A DNA stretch of 64,000 nucleotides from Anthracocystis setariae (Eukaryota > Basidiomycota > Ustilaginomycetes > Ustilaginales > Ustilaginaceae), in assembly GCA_928724745.1 (NCBI GenBank), contig CAKMXJ010000032.1, positions 1,240,001 through 1,304,000 on the forward strand. The letters run 5' to 3'. The notes beneath the pieces are model-generated. The model had not been told where the DNA came from. It did not search any database and worked only from the letters and a program-made list of their open reading frames with translations. Positions 29,303 to 40,093 of this stretch are shown one piece after another; position 1 is the first letter of the stretch; every line of letters begins with the position of its first letter. Both the position numbers and the translations under genes were made by a program.

Positions 29303-32065
29303 TCAGCTCACGGTGGCCGATGGATTCGAGCTGCCCAGGCTGCCATAGCTTCCCGGGCCGACTCCGAACCTGCGCTGGAACTTGATCAGCTCCCTCGTCA
29401 GCTCCTCCATCAAGCGCATACTCAATGGAAGCTGATCCGCCGTGACCATCGCTTTTGCAGGTGCCGAGTCTTCTTTCTTGACAGCTTCATCGGGCTTGCC
29501 CTTGGCGCTTGTCCCGTCTGCAGCGGTCGTGGTTTCCTCTGGACTATCCTTGGCAACCTCGTCTTGGTGGACAGCCTCGATCTCCATCTCGGCTTCTTCT
29601 TCCATCTCTTCCATGTATGGCGGAATGATGCCGAGCAGCTTCATACGCTTCTCGCGCTCCACAGCTTCGATCTGGCTCCGGGTGACGTACTCGCCGATGT
29701 TGCGCACACGCTTTCGCATTTCGCCCATCGTCATACGACGACTTGGGAATCGCACTTTGGTGGCCGACTCGATCGAGGAAACTACTTCGAATGGCGTCGG
29801 GAATGAGGTTCCCGCCGGCGGTGACGGAACCGAGCTACCGGATCCGCTCGACGTGCCCTTCTTGCCGGACCCCGCACCACTTTCTGTTGTCAAGCTTGAA
29901 GTCTTGGATGAGCCTGACCGTGAGCTAGCGTTGGGCAGCAAGTAAGAGAGATGCGTAAGGTGCTCCGGAAGGCCCAACTGTACCGTTGACGCCGGATGTG
30001 CACCGCGGCCTGAGCCAGGACCCTCTCCTGGCGCTGGTGTACCGACATGACTGGCGTTATCCCTAGCGGCTGCACGGCGAGCATGTTCTGCTCTACCTTT
30101 GCTTGGACTCGGACTGGGCGAATGGGACGTGAGGTTTGAAGTTGAGCTTGATCCTGTCTTTTGACCATTTTGCACACCAGTACCGTTGCGCTCCTTATTG
30201 CGATAGGTGTATTGGTTGGGGTGACGCGGCTTGCTGGCAGAATCAGCCGCGACTGAGGCTTCACGAACCGTGTACTGATTGTTGCCCTTCTTTTTCTTGC
30301 TCTTGTCTCGAGAAGTGGCGGCTGACTGGTCTGCGGAGCCTGACATATCCTCTTCGTCCATGTCGGCATCGCCATCGTGGTCGACACCGTGCAGGCCATT
30401 GCTGGCACTCATGCGTCGTCGTTTCGCTGCATCTGCAGCAGCGTCCGCAGATTCTGCTGCCTCCGGCGTCTCGGCCGTACTGTCGCCAGCTTCGTCCGGG
30501 AAGCCGCGTTTGCGCTTCTTGCCTCCCTTTCGGTCGTCCGAGCCGTCCCAAGCTTCGCCATCGGCGAGAAGCCCAGGCGGAATGGGCTCCCATCCACCGT
30601 AGGCCGAGTCACGGCTGTTCATGGTACTTCGCCTTTTGGGACTCTTGGGCACTTCTTTGGCGTGCGCTGCATCGTTGCGTGCGTTGGCACCGCCTTTCCT
30701 ATCGCGCGAATTGTACGCAGCGGCAGCTTCGGCTGCCTGGGTCCTGCGTGCATTCTCTTGCGCAAGCATTGCAATGGCCTCCTTAGCCTCCTTGAGCTCT
30801 CTGGCTGAGTACTTTGTGCCCTTGCCATGACCCTTCTTTGAAGACTTGGGAAGCAGACCGAGCGAGCGGAGCAGCGGGATGTGCAGTTCTGGTCGACATT
30901 GCTCGCAGAAGTAGACGTCTGGACAATCCTCCTCGACTTGCATGCCCATGCAGACACAATGCTGCCAGCACTTGCATGTCTCGCACTGAATCATGAGACC
31001 AACGTTCTCATCAGCGCTGCCACAAACACAGCGGGTGACACCTTCGTCGCCGGCCTCATCGCCGTCCAGATCTGCATGATCGTCAGCTTCGAAATCAAGT
31101 TCGCCTTCCTCGCCGGCATCCTCAGCTGCAATCGGCTCCTCCGCGGCGTCCGCATCGGGCGCGAGACCATTTTCTTCCTCGGCTTCGGCTTTCGAATCCG
31201 CCCGCGCTTCGTCCCAAAACTCTTGCTTCTCCGCTGCGGCTTCGACTGATGCCTTTTTATCTTCTGCTGAGAGTGTTTCGGCATTGGTTCCTTGGACAGC
31301 GGTTGCCTCGCTTGTGTCAGTGTCTTGCAACGGGGCAAGGTCGGCATCAGGCTCTGACTTGGGAACATGGGTTTTCGGGTCCGGTGAGGCGCCAGGGCCA
31401 CGTCGAGAGCGGCGGGGACCGACCACTCCATCGTCAGCGCTGTCGCCGAACGATGCGAGTCCTAGCTGCGAGAGCTCCTTGTTAGTGGAAGAGGTCTTGG
31501 GCTGCGAGTCACTGTTGCCTTCGCTCGACGCTGCTGCAGCCTCGACCTCTTGAGCAGCGGCTGGTACATCCAGCGCATCTGCAGCATCGAGGGGCGCCTG
31601 GGATAGCTCGGCTGTAGCGGCAGCGTCAATCTCGTTTGGAGTTCTGAGTGAGCTTGATGGATCTGCTTCTGCGGATGCATCAGTAGCGTTGTCTTTGGCG
31701 GCATCTTGCTCTTCGCTGCTGCGCTTTGAGCCTGTCGACTTGCCCCGCGAAACTCTGCTGGACTTCTTGGATCTGGATGATTTCTTAGATGGAGACGACG
31801 TAGCTGTCTTGTCGTCCGACTCGGCTGATCCGAGCGACGCGGCATCGTCCTGGGCCGCATCCATGGATGGCTGAGCAGCCGTGCTGTCACCCTCAGCCGC
31901 GTCCGCCTCATTGTTGTCATCTTCTTGCCCCACAGCAGCCAGTTCACCCTCTTCTGTCTTCAAAGCTGTGGCCTCGTCGCCGAGCTTAGATACATTTGGT
32001 GCTGTCGTCGCTGGGGCGGCTGCATCCGCCTCTGTGGCCGCAGATTTGCCTGCCTTGCCCGCCAT
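29303..32065 (-). CDS. PHD-finger protein, Cti6-like subunit of the Rpd3L histone deacetylase
   Basis: A 920-residue nuclear protein. The N-terminal 340 residues are Ala/Asp/Glu-rich and disordered. A canonical PHD finger, beginning TRCVCGSADENVGLMIQCET and running through CWQHCVCMG to FCEQCRPEL, occupies about residues 343-390. A long polar middle region contains a basic cluster (KGGKKRKRGFP). The C-terminal region (MTMGEMRKRVRNIGEYVTRS, then LSMRLMEELTRELIKFQRRFG) matches the conserved tail of fungal Cti6 proteins. In yeast, Cti6 reads methylated H3K4 and belongs to the Sin3/Rpd3L complex. The aromatic-cage Trp in CKCWQHC is present. The start is the first ATG of the frame with a normal context. 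It sits next to the Ash1-type methyltransferase on the same strand. Confidence 0.82.
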   Translation of the reverse strand: MAGKAGKSAATEADAAAPATTAPNVSKLGDEATALKTEEGELAAVGQEDDNNEADAAEGDSTAAQPSMDAAQDDAASLGSAESDDKTATSSPSKKSSRSKKSSRVSRGKSTGSKRSSEEQDAAKDNATDASAEADPSSSLRTPNEIDAAATAELSQAPLDAADALDVPAAAQEVEAAAASSEGNSDSQPKTSSTNKELSQLGLASFGDSADDGVVGPRRSRRGPGASPDPKTHVPKSEPDADLAPLQDTDTSEATAVQGTNAETLSAEDKKASVEAAAEKQEFWDEARADSKAEAEEENGLAPDADAAEEPIAAEDAGEEGELDFEADDHADLDGDEAGDEGVTRCVCGSADENVGLMIQCETCKCWQHCVCMGMQVEEDCPDVYFCEQCRPELHIPLLRSLGLLPKSSKKGHGKGTKYSARELKEAKEAIAMLAQENARRTQAAEAAAAYNSRDRKGGANARNDAAHAKEVPKSPKRRSTMNSRDSAYGGWEPIPPGLLADGEAWDGSDDRKGGKKRKRGFPDEAGDSTAETPEAAESADAAADAAKRRRMSASNGLHGVDHDGDADMDEEDMSGSADQSAATSRDKSKKKKGNNQYTVREASVAADSASKPRHPNQYTYRNKERNGTGVQNGQKTGSSSTSNLTSHSPSPSPSKGRAEHARRAAARDNASHVGTPAPGEGPGSGRGAHPASTVQLGLPEHLTHLSYLLPNASSRSGSSKTSSLTTESGAGSGKKGTSSGSGSSVPSPPAGTSFPTPFEVVSSIESATKVRFPSRRMTMGEMRKRVRNIGEYVTRSQIEAVEREKRMKLLGIIPPYMEEMEEEAEMEIEAVHQDEVAKDSPEETTTAADGTSAKGKPDEAVKKEDSAPAKAMVTADQLPLSMRLMEELTRELIKFQRRFGVGPGSYGSLGSSNPSATVS

Positions 32066-33027
32066 TTCGTTAGCTTGGGCGATAGCAGACTATGACGGGA
32101 GGTGATGCAGGAGCTGGCGAGAAGGGTCAAATGAGTGGTGCTTCGTGTCAAGACGTGCTTCACGCTGTTGGTCACGTGTGCTGGATCGATGCCGTAAGTG
32201 CCGTGATACGGAGATGGATTGCAAGGTGATGGAGTTGGTGGGGCAGAGGCAGGGAGGGGAGCAGTGTGTGCGATGCGGTTGGAGAGAAGCACTGTGAGTT
32301 CGCAGCAGAGGCGTGAGAAATTGGGCAACGCAGGCTGATAGCGACTTCTGCCGTCTAGTCTAGAAGCTTGGTCTGGCTGTCGACGGTGGAGGCGAACGCC
32401 TAGCTAGTGCGAGCGCTGGCGACCTAGAGCGAACCGGGATGACTTGGGGGATGAGAGGGGTGGAATGGTCATGGGAATGCGGTGCGACTCGGATGAAAGA
32501 GATGGAGGTACATTGTTAGGGACGGATTGGCTGAGCAGGATGCAGAGGTCGGGCAGAAGAAGAGGCAGCAGCTGCAAACCGCAGAGTGAGGATCGGAGGA
32601 GGTCTGTCTGTCTGTAAAGTTCACCTGCAGAGCAGAGCGTGATTTGCTTGAAAGCGGTCAGCGGGTGCTGAGTTCAGTCGCTTGTTCCGTCCGCTTCACG
32701 CTAGAAATCTAGAAATCAAGACGCAGCAGCAGCTGAGATGCAATAGAATAGTGTAATTGTCCTTGGCTTGAGCGCTGGAGTGGGCTGTGACTCTGCACGT
32801 ATAACGTTTTGCTGGACGAGCGAAGTTCGCGGCCGATAAAATTTTGAGCATGTAATGACGGACGGTCTGACAGTCTAGCACGATTTCCCTCACTCCACTA
32901 CAACACCTGGCTGGCCCTTGCTCGTGATTTCACCGCACGACAGCAAGTATCTGCTAAATAAGTTGGGATACAGGACAAGACTGTTTGATTGCACAAGACA
33001 CGCGGAGGCAGCATGAACGGATCACAT
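32066..33027. other. Intergenic, no gene seen
   Basis: Promoter and leader of the Cti6-like gene plus the 3' flank of the aldolase-family gene. GA-rich and TCTG short repeats are the only visible features. Confidence 0.45.
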
Positions 33028-34354
33028 CTACTCTTTCCAAGCACCCTTGTCGAGACGGGCGATGTTGTCAAAGTAGACCGAGGCTTGGAATGCCAAGGAT
33101 CGGTCGCTTCCGATCTGCTTGGCGGTGAATTCGGCCTCTTCTTTACCGATAACGATAGGCTGCGCAAACAAAGAGAGTCACGATGCGATATTACGGATAT
33201 GCGGAAGTCAGCATGCAATTCGACGTTGCGAGCCAAATCGTCGCTACACTGGGGCAGCTTGAAAACATACCTTGGTGCCTCGTGCCGCAGCGGCAGGCTC
33301 GGAAATCAGCATGACCTGGCAGTGCCTTTCGAGGGCGATGCTTCCAGTATGACAACGGTATGCAAAAGCAGAGATACGAGTCAGTACGACCAATCCTCTG
33401 TGCCGCAGTTGATCTACATAGGCGGTACTTACAAGTAGCCGACAGCAGCCTCGATCGAAGTACCAGCTGAGAGAATACCGTGATTCTGCAAAATGAGTGC
33501 GCGGTTCTTCTCCCCAAGGGCTTTGGCAATGTTGTCGCCCTCTTCATCAGCAAGCACGACACCTCCAAAGTTTTCGTACAGGCCACACTGGCCGTACAGT
33601 ACGCAGCTATCCTGGGTGGTGATCTCAACTGTTGATGTTTGACGTTGCAAGGCAAGCGAGAGTGCGTCAGCAAAGTCCAACCAGTGAGGCGTGCGGGAGG
33701 CGACATTCGGGCCGGCCCGTATTGTGCTGTGCTGCGCTGTGCTGTAACGAGATACCTACTGTTCCTTCCGAGGGTGGAGAACGCCTTGCCATACATGGAA
33801 TGCGAGTGACAAGCAGCATCAAGGTTGGGATGGGCCGTGTGGATGGCGTGGTGGATAGCAAAGGCAGCCTGATTGTAGAGCATCCTCTCGGGTCGACCCC
33901 CCATGGCGATGCTGCCATCCGGACTGATGAGCAGAAGATCCGAGACGGTCATGTGCCGGAAGGGCACACCGAAAGGGTTTACCCAGAAGTGATCCTTAAG
34001 AATTGGGTCGCGGAAGGTCAGGTGGCCAGCGACACCCTCGTCGAAGCCGAGCAGACCGAAAACACGGAAAGCTTGGGCGAGCCTCTCCTTGCGACCTTGT
34101 CGTTCATCCTCGAGCGTGTCGTATTTGATGGGCTAGATCAGCCAAGGTCCAGAAGATGGGCAACAAAGATTTGCGAACATTTTGGGCATTGTAAGCAGAT
34201 GCTCTTCTTCGTCCCATACGTATTATGAGACTTGCTTTGCAGCGCTTGTTTCCAGACTTACCGGGGGGATCTTGAACTTGGGAGCGCCCTTTTGCACCAC
34301 TTTGGCGGCGGGCTGCGACGCAGTGACGTTGTCAGTAGCAGTTGGAGGCGACAT
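33028..34354 (-). CDS. Class II aldolase/adducin family protein
   Basis: Five exons: 34262-34354, 33760-34132, 33433-33628, 33271-33340 and 33028-33159. All have GT donors and AG acceptors and their phases agree, giving 287 residues. Reading through gives the fungal class II aldolase/adducin fold: ERLAQAFRVFGLLGFDEGVA, HLTFRDP, WVNPFGVPFRHMTVSDLLLI, then the metal-binding histidines in CHSHSMYGKAFSTLGR and ALILQNHGILSAG, and an ALERHCQVMLISEP helix near the end. The zinc histidine pattern is complete, so an enzymatic role (aldolase or sugar-phosphate epimerase type) is possible, but the substrate is not known for fungal members. It is probably cytosolic. No single open frame covers more than part of it, so it would be missed by ORF calling. 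Confidence 0.92.
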
Positions 34355-36060
34355 AGCTGATCTGTTGAGTCGTTTGGCAATGGCGTAAATGCAGAGCTTG
34401 AAGAAACCAAGTTTGGAGGACAAGAAAGAAGATTGGGCTGAGCTCAGTGCATTTATGAGTACTGTGTATGAGGGCAATGATCGGGTTGGTTGCTGCTGCA
34501 AGCGGGTCAACTTGCGTCCGGTGTTGCAACGATGTGTGGCTGGGTCACACCACCCGCCCACGCTCATTAAACGGTCAGCGGTCACGCACGGAGGACGTGC
34601 AGAGTACAGTACCGCACATTTTGGCACATTTTGGGCTTGCAGCTTCAGCGAAAACAAAAGGTGTCAAATTCGGTTGCTGCTAACCGATGTCCAGACCCTG
34701 TCAGGGTAACACCGGGCAACTGCCGAGAATCGATGAAGCGCTTGGCACACTCCGTGCAAGTTGGGATTGTCTGCTGCCGTGCTTTTTGAGATGAGGTGCG
34801 GTGCGGTGCTGCGTGAGACAAGTTACACCGCCACTGCCACGGATTGCCACAAGTTGAAGAGGATGCGGGGAAGTGAACCAGCCGTAGTTCCGCTGCAGGC
34901 ACAATTCCTCTGAAGGGTCCGGTAAAAAGTCCGGTACGCGATGCAGAAGAAGCATCTCGACAGAGCTTCTCCGTTGAGAGCGCGAGAAAACCCGAGCTAC
35001 GCTGGTAACGCCGGCTCGAGCCTTTCATCATAGCCGGCAAGATTAGACATGCAACTCTAACACTGTTGCTGGAAAACCGATTTGGCCGACGCGCGTTTTC
35101 CCAGTACGTGAGGATGGTGGAGGCAGAGAAGGCCTGCTTCTCAACGATGCTTGGACGACCACAGCTTCATCTTCGCATCCCATCCTGCCAACAGAGCGAC
35201 AAGCATCACAGTCTCAGTATGCGTTAGCGCCGAAGGAGGACGAAGCAACATATCAGCTGTCTTCATAGATATGCTTCAGGTTCGCACCATTGTGGGAGCC
35301 TATTCCACTGTTACGACCACAGTCGTTGTGTGGGCGCAATGCATTGACGCTTATTCATGAGAACGAGCAACTACAGGGTACTGTAGTGGACAATGACCCG
35401 GCTGCATGACTTTTACATTGCCAAATCAAACAGATTGTGCCGAAGACCGGCAGTGATCACAGTGACCACAACTGCAAGGAACTGCGCAACCGCTGTGTTT
35501 CGTTCATGGAACGTTGTTGTACTGTACTGTACTGCACAATAACGACCTGTGTCACGGAGTCAACATCGGCTTGCTCTCTTCTTTGTGAGTAACGATCAAA
35601 ATGCTTTCCAACCAAATTACATGGCATTCGGCGGTCTTGGCTTTTCATGCTGCCCAGAGCTTGGCGCACTGTCGTGTGGATCTCGTCGAGGAAGAGCAAC
35701 GACTACCACTCGATACGGCTTACTTTGGGATAAGCTTGAGGGATCGCAAGCCGTGGAGAGTCAGATAGCCAGGATGTAGAGTACAATCACGAGGCACGTC
35801 GAGGAAAAGCGACGACTTCCCCTTGAACACGGCTTATTCTTGGCCAATCTTGACGGGTTGCAAATCGTAGCCATAGACAGTCGGCTACCGATGAGCTGGC
35901 TCTTTGCTGCCCAGTCAAACTCTTAGCTGAAGCAGAAGGTCAACGAGAGCCAAAAGCCTCACTGGTGATTGCTTATAAGGGGTTCCCATCGCGGGTTCTT
36001 ACCCTACTCTTCCCATCTTCAGAGCTCCAACACTTCTCTAATTCTTCTGCAGCTTTCGGC
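34355..36060. other. Divergent intergenic region, 1.7 kb
   Basis: No convincing gene between the aldolase-family gene and Rds1. Several TACAGTAC/TACTGTAC elements (near 34603, 35371 and 35517) and an imperfect 113-bp-period direct duplication occur here. Confidence 0.5.
35684..35885. repeat. Imperfect direct duplication, period about 113 bp
   Basis: A segment starting CGTCGAGGAAGAGCAACGAC at 35684 is repeated in diverged form from 35797 (CGTCGAGGAAAAGCGACGAC). Matching landmarks follow in the same order: CGGCTTA, then a TTG-rich centre, GGG-TTGCAA/ATCGCAA, and a GCC-AGACAGT/GAGAGTCAGA end. Substitutions are scattered and frame is not conserved, so it looks like a duplicated non-coding element rather than a gene. 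Confidence 0.7.
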
Positions 36061-37248
36061 ATGCTCTTGACGATCCAACTCTCTACTTTTCTGGCCCTTG
36101 CGGCTGCCGGCTCAACTTTAGTCTTGCAAATTTCTGGCGCACCTAGCTCAAAGAGGAATGGTCCGGCTTCTTTCGCACCTCCTGCGCAGTTAGGAGCCGG
36201 TGGTGATCCTCGCAGGGCTGGAATGAACATCTCGGAGAGCTACCAGCCCAACTCTTCTCTCTTTGAGACGAGCCCAACGTATCAGGTCTTGTCAAACTTT
36301 GATTTTCAGTCGATCGCCCTTGCGCTACACCAGGAGTACATTGAGCTGGATTTGTTCAATTATGCTCTGGTCAAGTTCTCTGATGCTGATTACGATGCTG
36401 CCGGTCTGGATGCGGACGATCGTCATCTGATCCGCCACATGGCTCAGCAGGAGATCGGCCATGCCATCGCGCTCTCCAACCTGCTTGGAGCCAAGGCACC
36501 CAAACAATGCACTTATCGCTACGACTTTAAAACGGTGCCCGAGTTCATCGACTTCAGCCAGCGACTCACCAAATGGGGCGAGTCGGGTGTCTATGGCTAC
36601 TTGAATTTACTCGACAATCGAGCCAGCGCCCAGATCTTGCTTCAATCGATCACCACCGAGGCTAGGCAGCAGTTCGCCTTCCGCCAATTTGAAGGACTTT
36701 TCCCGATGCCGGAGTGGTTCGAGACGGGTATACCGCAGTCTTGGGCTTGGACTCTATTGAGCCCTTGGATTGTGTCGTGCCCCAAGGAAAACAAGCCTCT
36801 GGCATGGGAGATTTATCCTGCTCTCAGGTGGATCTACCAGCCGGATGCCATTGCGGCAGGCAAAGCGGCGGGCGGACCAGCCATCTCGAACAACGTCACG
36901 GCCTTGACCCACGAGGGTCAGGAGAATATCTTTGTGTGGGAATCGCCGGGAAAGACGCAAGGACCCTATCGGCAAAAGACCAAGACGCACACTTCGGGCG
37001 TGCCCAAGTTTGCGGCCTACGTATCTCAGTTCAACGTGACCTACGCCCCACTCTATGACGTGGATACCAACGCAAGAAGGGCCAAAGCAAAGCAGCCCGG
37101 AGGTACAGTGTATGCCGAGGGACCCTCTCTGATCAACAGTACTATCTTTGTGGCCCTCACGGACAGCGACACTTTCTACACCCCGGCCAACCTTTCGCTG
37201 ATCAACTACCATGTTGTTGCTGGTCCGGCCATCTACCAGGCTGGTTGA
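36061..37248 (+). CDS. Secreted ferritin-like protein of the Rds1 family
   Basis: A 395-residue protein with an N-terminal hydrophobic signal segment (LSTFLALAAAGSTLVLQISG), followed by a short Pro/Ala-rich stretch. The body starts NFDFQSIALALHQEYIELDL and contains HMAQQEIGHAIALSNLLG, a pair of helices with Glu/His patterns typical of ferritin-like proteins of the fungal Rds1 (stress-responsive) group. Later parts (VWESPGKTQGPY, then the SLINSTIFVALTDSD tail) also follow that family. Several N-glycosylation sequons (NIS, NSS, NVT, NST, NLS) agree with secretion. In fission yeast, rds1 responds to nutrient and stress signals; the molecular function is unknown. The ATG at 36061 is chosen because it begins the signal peptide. 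Confidence 0.9.
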   Translation: MLLTIQLSTFLALAAAGSTLVLQISGAPSSKRNGPASFAPPAQLGAGGDPRRAGMNISESYQPNSSLFETSPTYQVLSNFDFQSIALALHQEYIELDLFNYALVKFSDADYDAAGLDADDRHLIRHMAQQEIGHAIALSNLLGAKAPKQCTYRYDFKTVPEFIDFSQRLTKWGESGVYGYLNLLDNRASAQILLQSITTEARQQFAFRQFEGLFPMPEWFETGIPQSWAWTLLSPWIVSCPKENKPLAWEIYPALRWIYQPDAIAAGKAAGGPAISNNVTALTHEGQENIFVWESPGKTQGPYRQKTKTHTSGVPKFAAYVSQFNVTYAPLYDVDTNARRAKAKQPGGTVYAEGPSLINSTIFVALTDSDTFYTPANLSLINYHVVAGPAIYQAG

Positions 37249-38020
37249 CCTGCCGATGCCGGAGCTGACGTATATCGTTTGGTATGCGTCGCAGCTGACG
37301 ATTGTCAGATTGCATCGGATCTGTCGATGATGAGCATGGTTTTGGTCTTTGCCTTTCATTCGACTATCTTGTATCACGTTAGTCGCTTCTTTTCCGAACA
37401 AGTACGTCTAGTGTTTCTGATCTGTGTCATGAGGTATACTGTACTGATTGCATATCTTGGCTGGCGGATGGCGAGGCCACTGAGCAGGCGGGCGGCATCC
37501 CAATCCCGAAGTGATTCGGCAACGGCCGAGGGCTTTTGTCTATTTGCGCTCATTCCAGTGCAGCATTCACATTTTTTATTCCTTCCGGCCGTTCGGTCTG
37601 AATAATTTTCATCGCTGAGGAAAGGGTTCAAGTCAAAATGAGCCGACAGGAGTACAGTTACAGTACACACGCGGTCGGAGGCACCCGGTCGGAGTTGGTT
37701 CTCCACACGCCCAAATTGACATCCGAGACAATTTCGCAAATGTCGGATTGGGTGGCTTGGCTCTCTGGCTCTGGCCTTTGCCTTTGGCTTTGGCTTGAGT
37801 TGGCTTGGCTTGAGCGCCGACTTGCTGCGCTATCCGTTATTGCATTCATGAACTCCTCCCTTTCCGCTCGTTCCCCTCTTGGCCTTCACCCTCTCACTTC
37901 CAATCCACCACCAATCTACCTGGCCCACATCTCTTCTTCTTCCTCCTTTGGCTGCACAACTCTCACATATCCACCTTCGACAAATCCACTCAAACATCAG
38001 CAGATACAGTAGCGGAAGCC
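37249..38020. other. Intergenic, no gene seen
   Basis: 3' flank of Rds1 and promoter of the next gene. The stretch includes a G/T/C low-complexity segment built from GGCTTTGG-like words near 37755-37815 and a pyrimidine-rich leader near 37850-37990. TACTGTAC-type elements lie near 37436 and 37652. Confidence 0.45.
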
Positions 38021-39883
38021 ATGAGCTCACGTGTCGATGCAGGCGCTCCGTCGCAGGCTCAGTCACACCATCGTCAAAAGAAGAACTCAATCGGTACTTG
38101 GTTCTCCAAGAAGTTTGGCCGAAGACCAAGCACGGCAGCGTCGCATCCCTACAATCCATCGTCCGGCTACAACGCTTCTACGGATGGTGCAGTGTCAGCG
38201 CGGAAGAGCGCCCCAAAAGCGTTCGATGATTCCAACAAGACAGCGACGCTTCCCAACGTGAACGGAAGTGCTTCTCGTGTTGAGCCAAAGCAGCAGACGC
38301 AATTTCCGTCCGCGTTCTCTTCAGGTCAGGCGAGCGGCCTCGCCAACACACTGACCGTTCCCAAGAACGATACGGCTGTCAACGGCAGACTCACACCTCC
38401 GCCTCAGTTGGATGGCATTCCAACGCAGGAGCCGCTCGGTGTCATCGATCTCCCCAGATCGCCTCGCCCGGAGGCCCGATCCGCTGCACCTGGTCAAGCA
38501 TCTAGCACCCTTTCGCCCAGCGCTGTAACCAACGACAGAGACCTCGAGGCTGTTTATGCCCCAAACGGCCATGCACAGCACGCAGAAACACAACGGCTCA
38601 CTGAACCTCTGAACTCGGACGCGGCGGCTCCAATGCATACTTCCACCATTGCAGATGCCCCTCCAGCGCATATCGACTCGGTGGCTGAAGCGTACACCGA
38701 CGACGAAAGCAGTTTCAACGCCCGAGACTCGATCGGCAATCGTACCATGGACACCTCGAAGAGCCGTGCCAGCACCAAGCCCACCACGCTAGTGAGCCTT
38801 GATACTCGCGAGCCCACAATCCTTCCAACAACCCACATAGCTCAGCCACGCCGCAGCGGCGGCGAAGATTCATTTGGTAACTCTCCGCGCCTCAGCACTG
38901 GACCGCGCGAGAGTTCCGGTATCCATTTTGCTTCCAGCAGTGTGTCGCGCAGTGACAGTGGCCAAATCGTGAGCAATGGTGCAGGTGGGGCGGATGGAGT
39001 CAGCTACATCAATGTTCCTAGTCACTCTCGTCCGCATCCGAACAACAACCCGCATCCCTCTGCTATTCCAGCCGACAATGCCAGTGTCCTTACTTTGGCC
39101 TCGTCCACTGCGGGTGTCAGCTGGGCAGGTGCTAGTCGACACCAGCATGCGCCTAGTCTGGGCGGGGCAAGGAGCATCGGCGGTAGTCTGATGGGCGATC
39201 GTCGCAACAGCAGTGACACTTATGCTTCACTCAAGGCGCTTCCACCGCTCAGCAGAAGGGGAAGCGACTCGTCTTCGCGTACGCGTGAGTCGGTTGCTGC
39301 CAGCTCGACTGGGCAGAACTCGCATCAGGCCATGTATGCTCCCGCTGCCTCGGCCGCACCAGGAGCCCCCACGGATCGGGTGAGCTTGCATCGCACTCCG
39401 TCTCAGAGAACCATCGCTACGCAGATGTCGGTGCCTCTTTCGACGTCGGCCTCACACTCTGGTTTACAACCATATGCCAAGAGCGAGCATACTACCAACG
39501 GCAGCCAGGCGCATTTGGCTTCAGTAAGTGGAGTGGCTCAATCGGCTCATCCCACCTCTGAACAAGACGCCGAGCCGCATCGGCACGGTGACGGCGTAGC
39601 GCCGATTGGTGATGTGAAGCACTCATCGGGTTCAGTGGACACCTCCGCGCTCGCAAAGGAGGCAGAAGCACAGCCAGCTGTCGCCAAGCCTCAGACACCG
39701 ATCGTAGCACCAGCGGAAGGCCTGCTCGAGGCACAGGCAAGCAATCTGGCAGCTACGGAACATGAGAAGACGCTCAAGAATGCTCAGCACGATGCCGATA
39801 AGTTGAGCAGTTCCACTGACGAGGCCTTAACCGTGACTGGACAAGGGTCGTTGGATGTTCCTGGCGCACCACCTGTTGCATGA
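38021..39883 (+). CDS. Disordered Ser/Ala-rich protein, function unknown
   Basis: Single exon for 620 residues starting MSSRVDAGAPSQAQ. The N-terminus is basic with an aromatic patch (NSIGTWFSKKFGRRPS) that could bind membranes or a partner. The rest is low-complexity Ser, Ala, Thr, Pro and His with scattered SP/TP sites and no predicted fold. No transmembrane segment or signal peptide is visible. Codon use and the long uninterrupted frame argue that it is real. I do not recognise any family. It is convergent with the Ski2 gene. Confidence 0.8.
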   Translation: MSSRVDAGAPSQAQSHHRQKKNSIGTWFSKKFGRRPSTAASHPYNPSSGYNASTDGAVSARKSAPKAFDDSNKTATLPNVNGSASRVEPKQQTQFPSAFSSGQASGLANTLTVPKNDTAVNGRLTPPPQLDGIPTQEPLGVIDLPRSPRPEARSAAPGQASSTLSPSAVTNDRDLEAVYAPNGHAQHAETQRLTEPLNSDAAAPMHTSTIADAPPAHIDSVAEAYTDDESSFNARDSIGNRTMDTSKSRASTKPTTLVSLDTREPTILPTTHIAQPRRSGGEDSFGNSPRLSTGPRESSGIHFASSSVSRSDSGQIVSNGAGGADGVSYINVPSHSRPHPNNNPHPSAIPADNASVLTLASSTAGVSWAGASRHQHAPSLGGARSIGGSLMGDRRNSSDTYASLKALPPLSRRGSDSSSRTRESVAASSTGQNSHQAMYAPAASAAPGAPTDRVSLHRTPSQRTIATQMSVPLSTSASHSGLQPYAKSEHTTNGSQAHLASVSGVAQSAHPTSEQDAEPHRHGDGVAPIGDVKHSSGSVDTSALAKEAEAQPAVAKPQTPIVAPAEGLLEAQASNLAATEHEKTLKNAQHDADKLSSSTDEALTVTGQGSLDVPGAPPVA

Positions 39884-40093
39884 ATGAAGCAACAGCAGAC
39901 TATAACCACGCCGTTGCCATCCGCCCCACTCTTCTTGTTTGATCCTTTTTGACGTGTCTTGTTGTATCAATCGAGACATCCTTTTGTTCGTGCTGCTGAT
40001 CGTCATCGAGGGATTCAATGGCACGGTGGTTGCAGATTCCAACATGTGTGATTGCAGGCGGGTGTCTATTGCATGCATTGGACGATCAGCGTT

